Part shown: positions 23,614-33,004 of the stretch, piece after piece | Layout: each line of letters starts with the position of its first letter | Position numbering within the stretch: position 1 is the stretch's first letter | Origin: Sphingomonas sp. | GTDB taxonomy: Bacteria > Pseudomonadota > Alphaproteobacteria > Sphingomonadales > Sphingomonadaceae | Length of the DNA stretch: 64,000 bases | Direction of reading: 5' to 3' | Assembly (NCBI GenBank): GCA_017304655.1 | Contig: JAFKLY010000004.1 | Coordinates: forward strand, 186,001-250,000 | Translations under genes and position numbers: made by a program | Notes under the pieces: model-generated | What the model was told of the DNA's origin: nothing | What the model saw: the letters and a program-made list of their open reading frames with translations, nothing else | Databases searched by the model: none

Positions 23614-24645
23614 TCAGCCGCCAGTCACGTTCATGTGGCGATGTGTCGCCGGCGCGGCGCCTCTGGCCACGGTGAAATCATGCGCGAGCGGCTTGGCCGC
23701 CAGGGCCTGGTCGAGCAATGTGTCGATCCCGGCGACGCCATGCGTGCGGAAGGCCGCCTTGAGATCGATATGATCCTCATGCCCGAGGCACATATAGATG
23801 CGGCCCTGGCAAGTGAGGCGCATGCGATTGCAATCCGCGCAGAAATTGTTCGACAGCGGCGTGATCAGGCCCAGCTTGGTCTTGAGGCCGGACAGGGCAA
23901 AATAGCGGGCCGGCCCGCCGGTGCGCTCGTCCAGAGGGATCAGATCATGCCGCGCCCGGATCGGCGCGATCGCCTCGATAAGCGGGAGGAAGTGATCGGC
24001 GCGATCATCCGCGACGTCGCCGAGGGGCATGGTCTCGATCAGGGTCAGATCATGGCCGTGCGCTTCGCAATAGTCGAGGATCGGCAACACCTGGTCCTCG
24101 TTGACGCCGCGCAGCGCCACCATGTTGAGCTTGACCTTGAGGCCAGCCTCCTTCGCGGCGCGCAAGCCCTCCAGCACCTTGGCGATATCGCCGCCGCGCG
24201 TGATATGCCCGAAGATGGCCGGATCGAGCGCGTCGAGGCTGACATTGATCCGACGCACGCCTGCGTCGAACAGCATATCTGCATGATGAGCGAGCTGCGT
24301 GCCGTTGGTGGTGAGCGTCAACTCATCGAGCGCACCGGATTTGACATGGCGGCCGAGCGCGCGCGCAAGGTCGGCGAAATCTCGCCGAACCAGTGGTTCG
24401 CCCCCCGAGAGGCGAATGCGCCGGACCCCGCGGGCAATGAACCGCTCGGCGATGATCGCTGTTTCCTCGAGCGTCAGAATTTCTCGACGCGGGAGAAACT
24501 GCATCACCTCGTCCATGCAATAGCGGCAACGCAGGTCACAGCGGTCCGTCACGGAAATGCGCAGATAGTTGATCTGTCGCCCGTGGGAATCGCGCATGCC
24601 GCTTTCCGTGTCCGGACGGGTCCCGATTGCGTTCGCCATGCGCAT
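23614..24645 (-). CDS. moaA: GTP 3',8-cyclase (molybdenum cofactor biosynthesis)
   Basis: A 343-residue radical-SAM enzyme that, with MoaC, converts GTP to cyclic pyranopterin monophosphate. The N-terminal cluster motif is Cys36-x3-Cys40-x2-Cys43 (DRCDLRCRYCM). The C-terminal cluster is NNFCADCNRMRLTCQG, and the protein ends with the required Gly-Gly tail (NVTGG). The SGGEPLVRRDFADL loop is the SAM-binding region. It starts at the ATG 24645 with a second ATG two codons on; no strong ribosome-binding site. It is upstream of nadK by 13 bp on the same strand. No other moa genes are nearby. Confidence 0.97.
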   Translation of the reverse strand: MRMANAIGTRPDTESGMRDSHGRQINYLRISVTDRCDLRCRYCMDEVMQFLPRREILTLEETAIIAERFIARGVRRIRLSGGEPLVRRDFADLARALGRHVKSGALDELTLTTNGTQLAHHADMLFDAGVRRINVSLDALDPAIFGHITRGGDIAKVLEGLRAAKEAGLKVKLNMVALRGVNEDQVLPILDYCEAHGHDLTLIETMPLGDVADDRADHFLPLIEAIAPIRARHDLIPLDERTGGPARYFALSGLKTKLGLITPLSNNFCADCNRMRLTCQGRIYMCLGHEDHIDLKAAFRTHGVAGIDTLLDQALAAKPLAHDFTVARGAAPATHRHMNVTGG

Positions 24646-24720
24646 GAATTAGGCGATGCGGGTTACTGGTGCAACCTTCTGGCGCCATCCGGTTTTTTTG
24701 GCAGGGGTACGGACGCGATT

Positions 24721-26832
24721 GTGACGGAAGCCGCTGCCTCGCGAAAGGATGATGGTAGCGGAGGGTTTTCCGCGCCGGAAGAAGAGGCTGACGCCCTTCC
24801 GCTGTTCATTCTTTCCTTTGCCCAGCGTGACGAATTGTCGCTGCTGGCCAGTCGAACGGGCTGGAAGCCGGTGGCAGCGCGCAGTCTCGATCGGGCAGAA
24901 AGCCGTTATCTTGGCAGCCTTGCGCGGACGGCGCTGGTCGATCTGCGCGGCCTTGAGATCGATCGCACGCTCGCCGTGGTCAATGCGCTTGCCGACGCTG
25001 TGGAAGCGTCCGGAGGGGCGATGCTTGCGCTCGTCGACGATATCGGCGCCCCGCATGTTGCGGATCTTGTCGCGGCCGGCGCCACGCATCTGCTCGACGG
25101 GGCCGTGACGGAAGCACGCCTGGAAGCAGGCCTCAAAGCAGCGGACAAGCTGGCTGCCCGGTTGATCGGCAGTCTGGCCGCCTCGCGCAATCGCCATGCC
25201 GTGCAGCGCAGCGATGCGTTATTCTGGCGGTGGAACGGCGCGGAGCGAACCTTGTCGATCAGTCCGGCGCTGGCCAAGCTGCTCGATCTGATGGCGCCCG
25301 GGGTCGATCACAGTCGCTGGACGATCAGCGATCTTGTGCGGGCCCTCGACAGGCGGGACCGGGCGGGCGCCATCGCCGCTATTCGCCATGCCGTTGATGA
25401 ACTCATGCCGGCAGCGTTCGCTCATTCGGTTCCCGGCACAACCGGACGGCGGCTGGTCCAGCATCTCTACCCCGACTCCAGGGGTTTCAGCGGTGAGGTG
25501 GAAGAGCTGGATGCGCAACGGCGCCCGAGCGCCCGCGATCGCGACCCGATGACCGGCCTTTCGAACCGACCGGCTGTGATCCGCTGGCTGGACGACATGC
25601 AGGCTGCTGCGCGACAGCCCGTCGTGCTGCTGGTCGGGCTGGGTGAGTTCGACCGCGTGAACAGCGCTTATGGCCGGCTGGTCGGCGATGCGATGCTGAC
25701 GCGCGTGGCCATGCGCCTGACGCGTCTCGTCGATGCCATGGCCCAGCGCGATGCGCTGGTCGCGCGACTGACGGGAACGGAATTCCTGATTGGCCTGGCT
25801 GGCGACGGCGGGGGGCTCCCCCAACTGGAGCGCGCCTCGCTCCTGGCGCAGCAGCTCATTGCGGAGATCAGCCGGCCGTTCAATGCGGGCGATTTTCTCA
25901 TTCGTCTTTCGGGTCGCTGCGGGATCGCGCTTGCACAGAGCGGCGATTCACCGGAAATCATCCTGCGCCGGGCCAGCAATGCCCTGGCAGATGCCCGACG
26001 TGGTGGCCCGCAGGGTGGTATCCGCGTCCGTGTCGCAGACAACAAGAGCCGGATTGTCGACGATGACCGGCTGCATAACGACCTGCGACACGCGCTCGAT
26101 AGTGGCCAGATTCAGATATTGTTCCAGCCGCAATATGACATGGCCAGTGACGGCATCATCGGGGTCGAGGCGCTCGCCCGCTGGCAGCATCCGCATTATG
26201 GCGAGATTGGCGCCGGCGCCTTGTTCGCCGTTGCCGAGCGCTCCGATTTCATGCTGCCATTGTCTGATCATATCCATGCGCGCGCGCTCGCTGAAGCAGC
26301 GGCCTGGCCCGAGGCACTCGGAGCGCTGCGGCTCGCGGTCAATGTGACCGCGGCGGACATTGCCGAGCCGGACTTCCTCAGCAGCTTCCTGCAGCTGGTG
26401 GATGAGACGGGGTTTGCGCGCGAGCGGCTGACGGTCGAGCTGACCGAGAGTGGGCTTGTCGAAGATCTGGACAGTGCAGCCCTGCTGCTGACCCAGCTTC
26501 GTGAGGCAGGACTTGCGGTTGCCGTCGACGATTTCGGCACCGGATATTCGAGCCTCGCCTATCTAAAGGCCCTGCCGCTGGATTATCTCAAGATCGACAG
26601 CAGCATCGCACGGGACATCACGGGATCGGGGCGCGACCGGATTATCGTGAGGGCAATCATCGACATGGCCCGTGAGTTGGGCCTTGGTGTCGTGGCGGAA
26701 GGCGTGGAGACGGAGCAGCAACTCGCCTTGCTCGCGCGAGCAGGCTGCACGGTCTATCAGGGATTTCTGCGCTCGCCGCCGATCACGAGCGAGGCGCTCG
26801 CCCGTTTGATGGAAGAGCCGAAGTCCGGCTGA
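24721..26832 (+). CDS. Degenerate GGDEF/EAL protein, probable c-di-GMP phosphodiesterase
   Basis: About 703 residues. The N-terminal 250 residues have no clear sensor motif but resemble a receiver-like αβ region (FILSFAQRDELSLLASRTGW). The GGDEF domain (about 275-420, from DPMTGLSNRPA) has TGTEF in place of GGDEF, so cyclase activity is unlikely. The EAL domain (about 450-690) keeps its key residues: VEALARW, NVTAAD, VELTESG, DDFGTGYSSLAYL, LKIDSS and VAEGVETEQQ. It should therefore degrade c-di-GMP, with the GGDEF part perhaps binding GTP. The GTG at 24721 is the earliest start that does not run into moaA; a longer open frame upstream is antisense to moaA. Confidence 0.85.
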   Translation: MTEAAASRKDDGSGGFSAPEEEADALPLFILSFAQRDELSLLASRTGWKPVAARSLDRAESRYLGSLARTALVDLRGLEIDRTLAVVNALADAVEASGGAMLALVDDIGAPHVADLVAAGATHLLDGAVTEARLEAGLKAADKLAARLIGSLAASRNRHAVQRSDALFWRWNGAERTLSISPALAKLLDLMAPGVDHSRWTISDLVRALDRRDRAGAIAAIRHAVDELMPAAFAHSVPGTTGRRLVQHLYPDSRGFSGEVEELDAQRRPSARDRDPMTGLSNRPAVIRWLDDMQAAARQPVVLLVGLGEFDRVNSAYGRLVGDAMLTRVAMRLTRLVDAMAQRDALVARLTGTEFLIGLAGDGGGLPQLERASLLAQQLIAEISRPFNAGDFLIRLSGRCGIALAQSGDSPEIILRRASNALADARRGGPQGGIRVRVADNKSRIVDDDRLHNDLRHALDSGQIQILFQPQYDMASDGIIGVEALARWQHPHYGEIGAGALFAVAERSDFMLPLSDHIHARALAEAAAWPEALGALRLAVNVTAADIAEPDFLSSFLQLVDETGFARERLTVELTESGLVEDLDSAALLLTQLREAGLAVAVDDFGTGYSSLAYLKALPLDYLKIDSSIARDITGSGRDRIIVRAIIDMARELGLGVVAEGVETEQQLALLARAGCTVYQGFLRSPPITSEALARLMEEPKSG

Positions 26833-26835
26833 GGA

Positions 26836-27516
26836 TCAGCGGGCTCTGGCTTTTGTGGCGAACCAGATGACGTGGCGCGGTCCCTTGCCGTTGGTACGCG
26901 CACGCACGGCCACTTCCTCCACGGCATATCCAGCCTGAGACAATCGCCGGGTGAAGGCGTTGTCGGGCGCCGCAGACCAGATCGCCAGCACGCCGCCCGG
27001 TTTCAGCGCGGCGCGAGCCTCGGCGAGGCCGCGCATCGAATAGAGTCGGTCATTCTCGAGGCGCGTGAGTCCATCCGGTCCATTGTCGACATCAAGCAGG
27101 ATCGCGTCATAGGTGCCGTTGCCGGCCTCGATCACGCCGGCGACATCGCCTGCCACCAGATGCACGCGCGGATCGTCCAGGCAGCCGGCGGCGACGCTTG
27201 CCATTGGTCCGCGCGCCCAGGCAATGATTTCCGGCACCAGTTCCGCCACCGTCACGTGCGCTTGCGCACCCAGCCGGGCCAGCGCGGCGCGCAGGGTAAA
27301 GCCCATGCCATAGCCGCCGATCAGGATATGCGGCGCGCTTCCGCCACTCAGCCGATCGCACGTCATATCCGCCAGAGCGATCTCCGAGCCGTTCATGCGC
27401 GTGCTCATCAGTTCGTTCCGATCAAGGACGATCATGAAGTCGGTACCGCGCCGGAAGAGCTTGAGCTCTACTCCGCCGGGCACGGCTGCGGTGCCGATCA
27501 GTTCGCGCGCTTGCAT
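26836..27516 (-). CDS. Spermidine-synthase-like methyltransferase-fold protein
   Basis: About 226 residues with a Rossmann methyltransferase fold: ILIGGYGMGFTLRAAL (glycine loop), VTVAELVPEIIAWA (acidic residue closing the nucleoside site), VHLVAGDVAGVI and YDAILLDVDNGPDGL. This arrangement matches the spermidine synthase-like/PABMT group, though the aminopropyltransferase-specific aspartates are not certain. The start at 27516 (MQARELIG) excludes a basic N-terminal stretch. It is convergent with the EAL gene, 3 bp between stops, and divergent from the exonuclease. The substrate is unknown. Confidence 0.75.
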   Translation of the reverse strand: MQARELIGTAAVPGGVELKLFRRGTDFMIVLDRNELMSTRMNGSEIALADMTCDRLSGGSAPHILIGGYGMGFTLRAALARLGAQAHVTVAELVPEIIAWARGPMASVAAGCLDDPRVHLVAGDVAGVIEAGNGTYDAILLDVDNGPDGLTRLENDRLYSMRGLAEARAALKPGGVLAIWSAAPDNAFTRRLSQAGYAVEEVAVRARTNGKGPRHVIWFATKARAR

Positions 27517-27575
27517 GAGGAATCTTCTCCGTGAGCGGGGTTTACGGTTCGATCGCACCTCGCCATAGCGCCCTT

Positions 27576-28019
27576 ATGCGCTATTTTCTGGATACGGAAT
27601 TCAACGGCTTTGGCGGTGCGCTGATCAGCTTGGCTCTGGTCCCGGAATTTGGTGACGAGGAATTCTATGTTTCGCTCCCGCTCCCGGAGGAGGTCCATCC
27701 CTGGGTAGAGCGCCATGTCATTCCCTATCTGCGCTTTGTGCCGTCAGCGGTCGACTATCAGTTGAGCCGGAAAGAAGCGACGCTTCATCTCGAAGCCTAT
27801 CTGGCAATGGATCCCGATCCGGTCATCATTGCCGACTGGCCGGACGATCTTGCGCATTTCTGCCAGCTATTGCTGATCGGACCGGGGCAGATGGCGGCGC
27901 TCGGCGGATTGCGCTTCGAGTTGATCGACGGCACCGGTTTCAGCGCTGCGGTCAACAGCAAGGTCCCGCACAACGCGCTGCACGATGCGCGCGCGCTGAA
28001 GGACTTCTGCCTCGGCTGA
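27576..28019 (+). CDS. 3'-5' exonuclease-like protein (DEDD family)
   Basis: A 147-residue protein. It begins YFLDTEFNGFGGALISLALV, where Asp and Glu in DTEFN form the first DEDD motif. PVIIADWPDDLAHF supplies the second Asp, and HNALHDARALKDF supplies the final His and Asp. Small proteins of this kind are putative RNases of the RNase T/DnaQ group. The ATG at 27576 is used because it places the motif at residue 5; no ribosome-binding site is evident. The gene converges with hemA, 9 bp between stops. Confidence 0.75.
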   Translation: MRYFLDTEFNGFGGALISLALVPEFGDEEFYVSLPLPEEVHPWVERHVIPYLRFVPSAVDYQLSRKEATLHLEAYLAMDPDPVIIADWPDDLAHFCQLLLIGPGQMAALGGLRFELIDGTGFSAAVNSKVPHNALHDARALKDFCLG

Positions 28020-28028
28020 GCCTGACCT

Positions 28029-29249
28029 TCAGGCGGCCTTGCGGAATTCGAGCTCGAGCCGGTCCCAGATCTCGACGAGACCGCTCACGAGTTCCCGCAT
28101 CATCTCTTCGCTGTGCTGCGGGCCGGGGGTGAAACGCAGCCGCTCGGTTCCGCGCGGCACGGTCGGGTAATTGATCGGCTGCACATACACGCCATATTCG
28201 GCAAGCAGGATATCGCTGATCCGCTTGGCCTTGATCGGATCGCCCACCATCAACGGCACGATGTGCGTGACAGAAGGCATGACGGGCAGGCCATTGGCGG
28301 CCATTTCAGCCTTGAGGAAAGCGGCGGCGGCCTGTTGCGCATCGCGCTCGGCCTGACTTTCCTTGAGGTGGCGGACGGCCGCGAGCACGCCGGCGACCAG
28401 CACCGGCGAAAGCGAGGTCGTGAAGATGAAGCCCGGCGCATAGCTGCGGATCACGTCGATGATCATCTTGTCGGCAGCGATGTAGCCGCCCATGACGCCG
28501 AAAGCCTTGCCGAGCGTGCCTTCAATGATCGTCACGCGATTGGCGGCTTCGTCCCGCTCGGTGATGCCGCCGCCGCGCGGGCCGTACATGCCGACGGCAT
28601 GGACCTCATCGCAATAGGTCAGCGCATTGAACTCATCCGCCAGATCGCAAATCGCGTGGATCGGCGCGATGTCGCCGTCCATCGAATAGACGCTCTCGAA
28701 TGCGACAAGCTTGGGCGCGTCTGGATCAGCCTCTTCCAGCAACTCGCGCAGATGAGCGAGGTCATTGTGACGGAAGACGCGCTTCTCGCAACCCGAATTG
28801 CGGATGCCCGCGATCATCGAGGCATGGTTGAGCTCGTCGGAGAAGATGATGCAGCCCGGCAGCACCTTGCCAAGGGTCGCCAGCGTCGCTTCGTTCGACA
28901 CATAGCCCGAGGTGAAGAGCAGGGCGCCTTCCTTGCCGTGCAGATCGGCAAGCTCGGCTTCGAGGTCGACATGATAGTGCGTGTTGCCGCCGATGTTGCG
29001 CGTGCCACCCGAACCGGCGCCGACGTCATGCAGCGCTTCTTCCATCGCTGCGATCACCTTGGGGTGCTGGCCCATGGCGAGATAGTCGTTGGAGCACCAC
29101 ACGGTGATCGGCTTCGGGCCATTGTGGCCAGCGAAGCACCGCGCGTTGGGAAACATGCCCTTGTTGCGCAGGATGTCGATGAAGACGCGATAGCGCCCTT
29201 CGGCATGCAGGCGCTCGATGGCTTGGCTGAACACATGCTGATAGTTCAT
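28029..29249 (-). CDS. hemA: 5-aminolevulinate synthase (Shemin pathway)
   Basis: About 406 residues, a PLP-dependent enzyme condensing glycine and succinyl-CoA into 5-aminolevulinate, the first step of heme formation in alphaproteobacteria. Visible hallmarks are the [19 protein letters not shown] loop, the SMDGDIAP and [22 protein letters not shown] segments, and the PLP lysine in [13 protein letters not shown]. The ATG at 29249 (MNYQHVFSQ) is preferred to one four codons upstream. The FNR-type box at 29367-29380 suggests oxygen control. Standard length. Confidence 0.97.
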   Translation of the reverse strand: MNYQHVFSQAIERLHAEGRYRVFIDILRNKGMFPNARCFAGHNGPKPITVWCSNDYLAMGQHPKVIAAMEEALHDVGAGSGGTRNIGGNTHYHVDLEAELADLHGKEGALLFTSGYVSNEATLATLGKVLPGCIIFSDELNHASMIAGIRNSGCEKRVFRHNDLAHLRELLEEADPDAPKLVAFESVYSMDGDIAPIHAICDLADEFNALTYCDEVHAVGMYGPRGGGITERDEAANRVTIIEGTLGKAFGVMGGYIAADKMIIDVIRSYAPGFIFTTSLSPVLVAGVLAAVRHLKESQAERDAQQAAAAFLKAEMAANGLPVMPSVTHIVPLMVGDPIKAKRISDILLAEYGVYVQPINYPTVPRGTERLRFTPGPQHSEEMMRELVSGLVEIWDRLELEFRKAA

Positions 29250-29366
29250 TGTCGGCAGCAACCCCGTCGTCTTTTTCGAGCCTCTAGCGGCGATTTATCT
29301 CGAACGCCACTGTTTAACGCTCGTTTGGATGCACTTCGGCCACTAGTGCTCTGCTCTTGCGCCGCA

Positions 29367-29380
29367 TTGATCTGCCTCAA
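29367..29380 (-). promoter_or_regulatory. FNR/FixK-type box upstream of hemA
   Basis: On the minus strand it reads TTGAGGCAGATCAA, matching TTGAT-N4-ATCAA at 9 of 10 defined positions. It is centred about 124 bp upstream of the hemA ATG, in the spacer between murI and hemA. Oxygen control of hemA through FNR-family regulators is known in other alphaproteobacteria. Confidence 0.6.
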
Positions 29381-29437
29381 TCAGGTCGACACATGGCAGG
29401 CAGAAAAGCCCGCGATTCCATGTTTCGCATCGCGGCT

Positions 29438-30250
29438 TCACAGGCTCTGAATCTGGTCCAGGCCGAAGCGGGCCATGGCAGGGCGCAGCGCTTCGATGGA
29501 GGCATCGACCCGCGTGAAGACAGCCTTTCCGGGCGGGGGAGTCGTCGGCCAAGCCGCATCGCCATTGAGATAGGCGATTCGTCGGGCGATACCCGCTCCA
29601 CCATCCAGGAACGTCAGCGGTCGCGGCGCGGCGGCGGCAAGCTCATCTTCGACCAGCGGGAAATGGGTGCAGGCCAGGACGACCATGTCCATCCGGTCGC
29701 CACCCGGCTGATCGAGCAGACCGGCAAGCGCATCCGCCGGGACGGCCGGATCGGCAGGCTCGCCACGCAGGCGCGCTTCGGCATAGGCGACGAGCGCCGC
29801 GCTGCCGTGGCGCAACACGGTGCAATCGGCGCCGTGCTCCGCAGCCAGCCGATCGACATAGGGCTGACGGACGGTCGCCTCGGTGCCGAGAACGCCGATC
29901 ACCCGGGTCTTCGAGGCAAGGGCTGCAGGCTTGATCGCCGGGACAGTCCCGACGACGGGAATGTCGAGAGCGGCACGCACATGAGACAGGGCGATGGTCG
30001 CGGCGGTGTTGCAGGCGATGACGGCGATGCGGGGGCGGTAGCGCTCGACGAGCCGCCCGAGCAGGGCCGGCACACGCGCGGCGATCTCGGCGTCGCTTTT
30101 GGTGCCATAGGGAAAGCCAGCGCTATCGGCAGCGTAGACGATTGGCATGGCGGGCATCAGCGCCTTGGCCGGACCGAGGATCGACAGGCCGCCGACTCCC
30201 GAATCGAAGAACAGCACGGGCGCATCGGGATCATGCTGGGCATCGGCCAT
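29438..30250 (-). CDS. murI: Glutamate racemase
   Basis: A 270-residue cytosolic enzyme that makes D-glutamate for peptidoglycan. The two catalytic cysteines are in VIACNTAATIAL and VLACTHFPLV, and the substrate-binding DSGVGGLSIL, YAADSAGFPYG and GTEATVRQPYV motifs are present. The start at 30250 (MADAQHDPD) is the first ATG that fits the family's short N-terminus; an open frame extends upstream. It is upstream of hemA on the same strand by 188 bp. Normal length. Confidence 0.96.
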   Translation of the reverse strand: MADAQHDPDAPVLFFDSGVGGLSILGPAKALMPAMPIVYAADSAGFPYGTKSDAEIAARVPALLGRLVERYRPRIAVIACNTAATIALSHVRAALDIPVVGTVPAIKPAALASKTRVIGVLGTEATVRQPYVDRLAAEHGADCTVLRHGSAALVAYAEARLRGEPADPAVPADALAGLLDQPGGDRMDMVVLACTHFPLVEDELAAAAPRPLTFLDGGAGIARRIAYLNGDAAWPTTPPPGKAVFTRVDASIEALRPAMARFGLDQIQSL

Positions 30251-30383
30251 GGGCGCACCTTGTGACGTGCGACGCGGGCAAGTCAACATGGGTGGGCAGA
30301 AGGATCGAACGAACAAGATCGTTGAGAACTCATCAAATATCTGTCAAGAAGGGGGCAGACCAAAAAGAGGGAGAGGAAGAGGC

Positions 30384-31394
30384 ATGGCCACAGCTGACGT
30401 GCGTGCTGACCGGGATGCTCTTGTCGAGATGATCACCGGCGCCTGGAAAACCCGTGTGATCGGGGAAGGGGTGCGTTTCGGCATCTTCGACCTGCTGACG
30501 AACGGGGCGAAGTCTGCCGATAGTCTCGCCAAGGCGGTCGGGGTAGATGAGGACGGCATCAAGCGGTTGCTCCGGGGCCTTGCCGTGCTGGGGTTGCTGC
30601 GCCACGAGCCGGACGATTGTTTCGCGCTGACACCGCTCGGTGCGTGTTTGCGGAGAGAGACGCCGGATTCGCTCAACGGCTTTGCCGGGCACTGGGCGGG
30701 TCGCATGTGGGAGAGCTTCGCCGGGATCGGGCATAGTTTCCAGACCGGTGAAGCGTCTGCGCCGTCCGGTCCGGAGCATTTCGTCTCGGTCCAGGCCGAC
30801 CCGGCGCAATCAGACGTGTTCAATCGGGCCATGGCAGAGGGGAGCCTGCGCATCGGGCGTGCTCTGGCTAAGAGCTATGACTTTTCGGGCATCGCCCGGT
30901 TGCGCGACGTTGGAGGCGGCTATGGCGCGCTCCTCGTCGGGCCGCTCGAGGCAAATCCGCACCTCGCGGGCGACATCTACGATCTGCCATCGCTGGCCGA
31001 TAACGCCCTTCGGTATCTGTCCGAGCAGGGGCTGGACGGGCGAGTCGATTATCTGGGCGGCAGCTTCTTCGACCATGTGCCGCCCGGCGCCGATTGCCTT
31101 TTGCTCAAATATATCCTGCACGACTGGAACGATGCCAAATGCCTGACGATCCTCCAGCATTGCCGGGTGGCGCTTGGGAAGGGGCGACTGCTCATTATCG
31201 AACGGATCGTGCCGGACACGGTGAGCGAGAAGGATGTGGAGGTGATCCGCGGTGATCTGACCATGCTGACTGTCGGCGGGAAGGAGCGGACGGAGGCCGA
31301 CTATCATTCGCTGCTTGGGCAGGCGGGGCTCGTCATATCCAGGATATTGCCGATCGACGGCGTCTTCTCGTTGATTGAAGCCAGGGTTGCCTGA
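30384..31394 (+). CDS. SAM-dependent O-methyltransferase (plant-type, class I)
   Basis: A 336-residue enzyme with an N-terminal dimerization winged-helix (residues about 15-90, GVRFGIFDLL…GIKRLLRGLAVLGLL) and a C-terminal catalytic domain. The SAM loop is DVGGGYGALLVGPL, and the catalytic His is in YILHDWNDAKC, the usual HDW motif of acetylserotonin/hydroxyneurosporene-type O-methyltransferases (PF00891). The hydroxyl substrate is unknown. The ATG at 30384 has GAGGAAGAGG just upstream. It ends 1 bp before the convergent ynfA stop. It lies alone between core genes and does not belong to an obvious pathway cluster. Confidence 0.87.
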   Translation: MATADVRADRDALVEMITGAWKTRVIGEGVRFGIFDLLTNGAKSADSLAKAVGVDEDGIKRLLRGLAVLGLLRHEPDDCFALTPLGACLRRETPDSLNGFAGHWAGRMWESFAGIGHSFQTGEASAPSGPEHFVSVQADPAQSDVFNRAMAEGSLRIGRALAKSYDFSGIARLRDVGGGYGALLVGPLEANPHLAGDIYDLPSLADNALRYLSEQGLDGRVDYLGGSFFDHVPPGADCLLLKYILHDWNDAKCLTILQHCRVALGKGRLLIIERIVPDTVSEKDVEVIRGDLTMLTVGGKERTEADYHSLLGQAGLVISRILPIDGVFSLIEARVA

Positions 31395-31395
31395 C

Positions 31396-31713
31396 TTAGC
31401 GCGGCTGGAATGCAATCAGCCCCATGCCGGTGAGCGCGACAAGCACGCCCGCCAGGTCCCAGGCCGTTGGGCGGATGCCGTCAACGCCCCAGAGCCAGAG
31501 GATCGCTGCGCCAATGTAGACGCCGCCATATGCGGCATAGACCCGCCCTGACGCCGTGCCGTGGAGTGTCAGCAGCCAGGCGAACAGCGCCAGGCTGAGC
31601 GCGGCCGGGACGAGCAGCCAGAGTGATCTATCCTGTTTCAGAACAAGCCAGGGCAGGTAGCAGCCGACGATCTCGGCCAGAGCCGTCACCGCATAGAGCA
31701 GGAGAGTTTTCAT
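31396..31713 (-). CDS. ynfA: YnfA/UPF0060 family small membrane protein (core copy)
   Basis: About 105 residues with four hydrophobic helices. [16 protein letters not shown] and the [20 protein letters not shown] segment are the family's signature. The start is the ATG at 31713 (MKTLLLYAV). It differs from the copy at 4105-4431 in the loops (for example LHGTASG versus VEAENAG). It sits between the O-methyltransferase and folD. Its transport substrate is not established. Confidence 0.92.
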   Translation of the reverse strand: MKTLLLYAVTALAEIVGCYLPWLVLKQDRSLWLLVPAALSLALFAWLLTLHGTASGRVYAAYGGVYIGAAILWLWGVDGIRPTAWDLAGVLVALTGMGLIAFQPR

Positions 31714-31758
31714 GCGGGCATCGCTCCCTCGCACCGGGCGATGGAGCGATGATCCGGA

Positions 31759-32655
31759 TCAGGCAGGCTCGCCACTGGCCTGACGTTCGGCCGACTGGAT
31801 GGTGTTCTCCAGCAGCATGGCGATGGTCATCGGCCCCACGCCGCCGGGGACGGGCGTGATGTAGCTGGCCTTCTTGCGCACACCCTCGAAGTCGACATCG
31901 CCAACGATGCGCCCGTCGGGTAAACGATTGATGCCAACATCGATAACGACCGCGTCGGTCTTCACCATCTGCGGGACGATCAGGTTCGGTACGCCGGCGG
32001 CAACCACGAGGATATCGGCGAGGATGGTCCACTGGCCAAGATCGCGGGTCTTGGCGTGGCAGATGGCGACCGTCGCGTCGCGCGCCATGAGCATCAGCGC
32101 CATGGGCTTGCCGACGATATTGGAGGCGCCTACCACAACGACATTGCGGCCCTCGACGGGGATATCGCTATATTCCAGCAGGTGCATGACGCCGTAGGGC
32201 GTGCACGGCGGGAAGATCTGACGACCGACGACGAGCGCCCCGACGTTGTAGAGATGGAAGCCGTCAACGTCCTTCTCGGGCGCGATCGTCTCCAGCACCT
32301 TCGCCATGTCGATATGCGCAGGCAATGGAAGCTGGACGAGGATGCCGTGGATATTCGGATCGGCATTGAGCTTGCCGATGAGGACGAGCAGTTCCTCATT
32401 GGTGATGGTGGTCGGGTGACGATAGCTCACCGACTTGATGCCGACAGCCTCGCAGGCCTTCACCTTGCGGGAGACGTAGATGGCCGATGCGGGATCATCA
32501 CCGACCAGAACGACTGCGAGACCGGGCGTGATTCCCTTCGCCTGGAGCGCCTCAACACGCGCCCGTTGCGTGGCTCGCATCTTGAGCGCGACGGCCTTGC
32601 CGTCGATCAGCTTGGCGCCGGTGGTCTTCTCGGCCTGCAAGGCGGTCGTGGTCAC
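31759..32655 (-). CDS. folD: Bifunctional methylenetetrahydrofolate dehydrogenase/cyclohydrolase
   Basis: A 298-residue cytosolic folate enzyme. It has YVSRKVKACEAVGI with the catalytic lysine region, the GILVQLPLPAHID signature (substrate loop), EKDVDGFHLYN, PCTPYGVMHLLEY and the NADP-binding VVVGASNIVGKPMALMLM, followed by VIDVGINRLPDGRIVGDVDF and the C-terminal PVPGGVGPMTIAMLLENT motif. All expected elements are intact and the length is normal. The next gene upstream is tRNA-Ser on the same strand. Confidence 0.97.
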   Translation of the reverse strand: MTTTALQAEKTTGAKLIDGKAVALKMRATQRARVEALQAKGITPGLAVVLVGDDPASAIYVSRKVKACEAVGIKSVSYRHPTTITNEELLVLIGKLNADPNIHGILVQLPLPAHIDMAKVLETIAPEKDVDGFHLYNVGALVVGRQIFPPCTPYGVMHLLEYSDIPVEGRNVVVVGASNIVGKPMALMLMARDATVAICHAKTRDLGQWTILADILVVAAGVPNLIVPQMVKTDAVVIDVGINRLPDGRIVGDVDFEGVRKKASYITPVPGGVGPMTIAMLLENTIQSAERQASGEPA

Positions 32656-32764
32656 GATTGTCCCTTTCGTGCTTTTTCGGGAAACGAGGCGGGCACTGTG
32701 TCTGTGCGCGTCGTGTCTCTCAAAGTCGATAACGCTGTTAATTGTGCTCGTCGAGGCACTTGCG

Positions 32765-32854
32765 TGGCGGACAGGGTGGGATTCGAACCCACGGTGAGCG
32801 TAAACCCACGGCGGTTTTCAAGACCGCTGCCTTAAACCACTCGGCCACCTGTCC
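32765..32854 (-). tRNA. tRNA-Ser (anticodon TGA)
   Basis: A 90-nt class II tRNA with a long variable arm: acceptor stem GGACAGG/CCTGTCC, D-arm GGCCGAGTGG, anticodon TGA (complement of 32818-32820), T-arm GGTTCGAATCC, and encoded CCA at 32765-32767. The variable arm and anticodon identify serine UCN decoding. It is complete and flanked by folD and the PEP-CTERM gene. Confidence 0.98.
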
Positions 32855-32946
32855 GCGTGCGCGCCTCTCCATGCGTCGCGCGCAGCGACCTAGTGCAAAG
32901 CCGCGCGCAAGGGAAGGGGAGAGGCGTTGTTGCATGGGTGAGTGAC

Positions 32947-32977
32947 CAAAACCCGGCCGATTTCGAACCGGCCGGGT
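32947..32977 (-). terminator. Intrinsic terminator of the PEP-CTERM gene
   Basis: ACCCGGCCG and CGGCCGGGT form a 9-bp GC-rich stem with a 9-nt loop, and on the minus strand the stem is followed by TTTT at 32947-32950. It lies 27 bp after the stop of the gene ending at 33005. Confidence 0.8.
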
Positions 32978-33004
32978 CTCAATGGTCCGTTTGCAGGAGC
33001 AACC

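Noticed and set aside
23542..24720. N-terminal extension of the EAL protein to 1096 residues
   Set aside because: The added part is antisense to nadK and moaA, which are unmistakable; the protein is taken to start at the GTG 24721.
32765..32854. tRNA-Ser as a second island attachment site
   Set aside because: Neighbours on both sides are ordinary and no recombinase or tRNA fragment repeat is visible.
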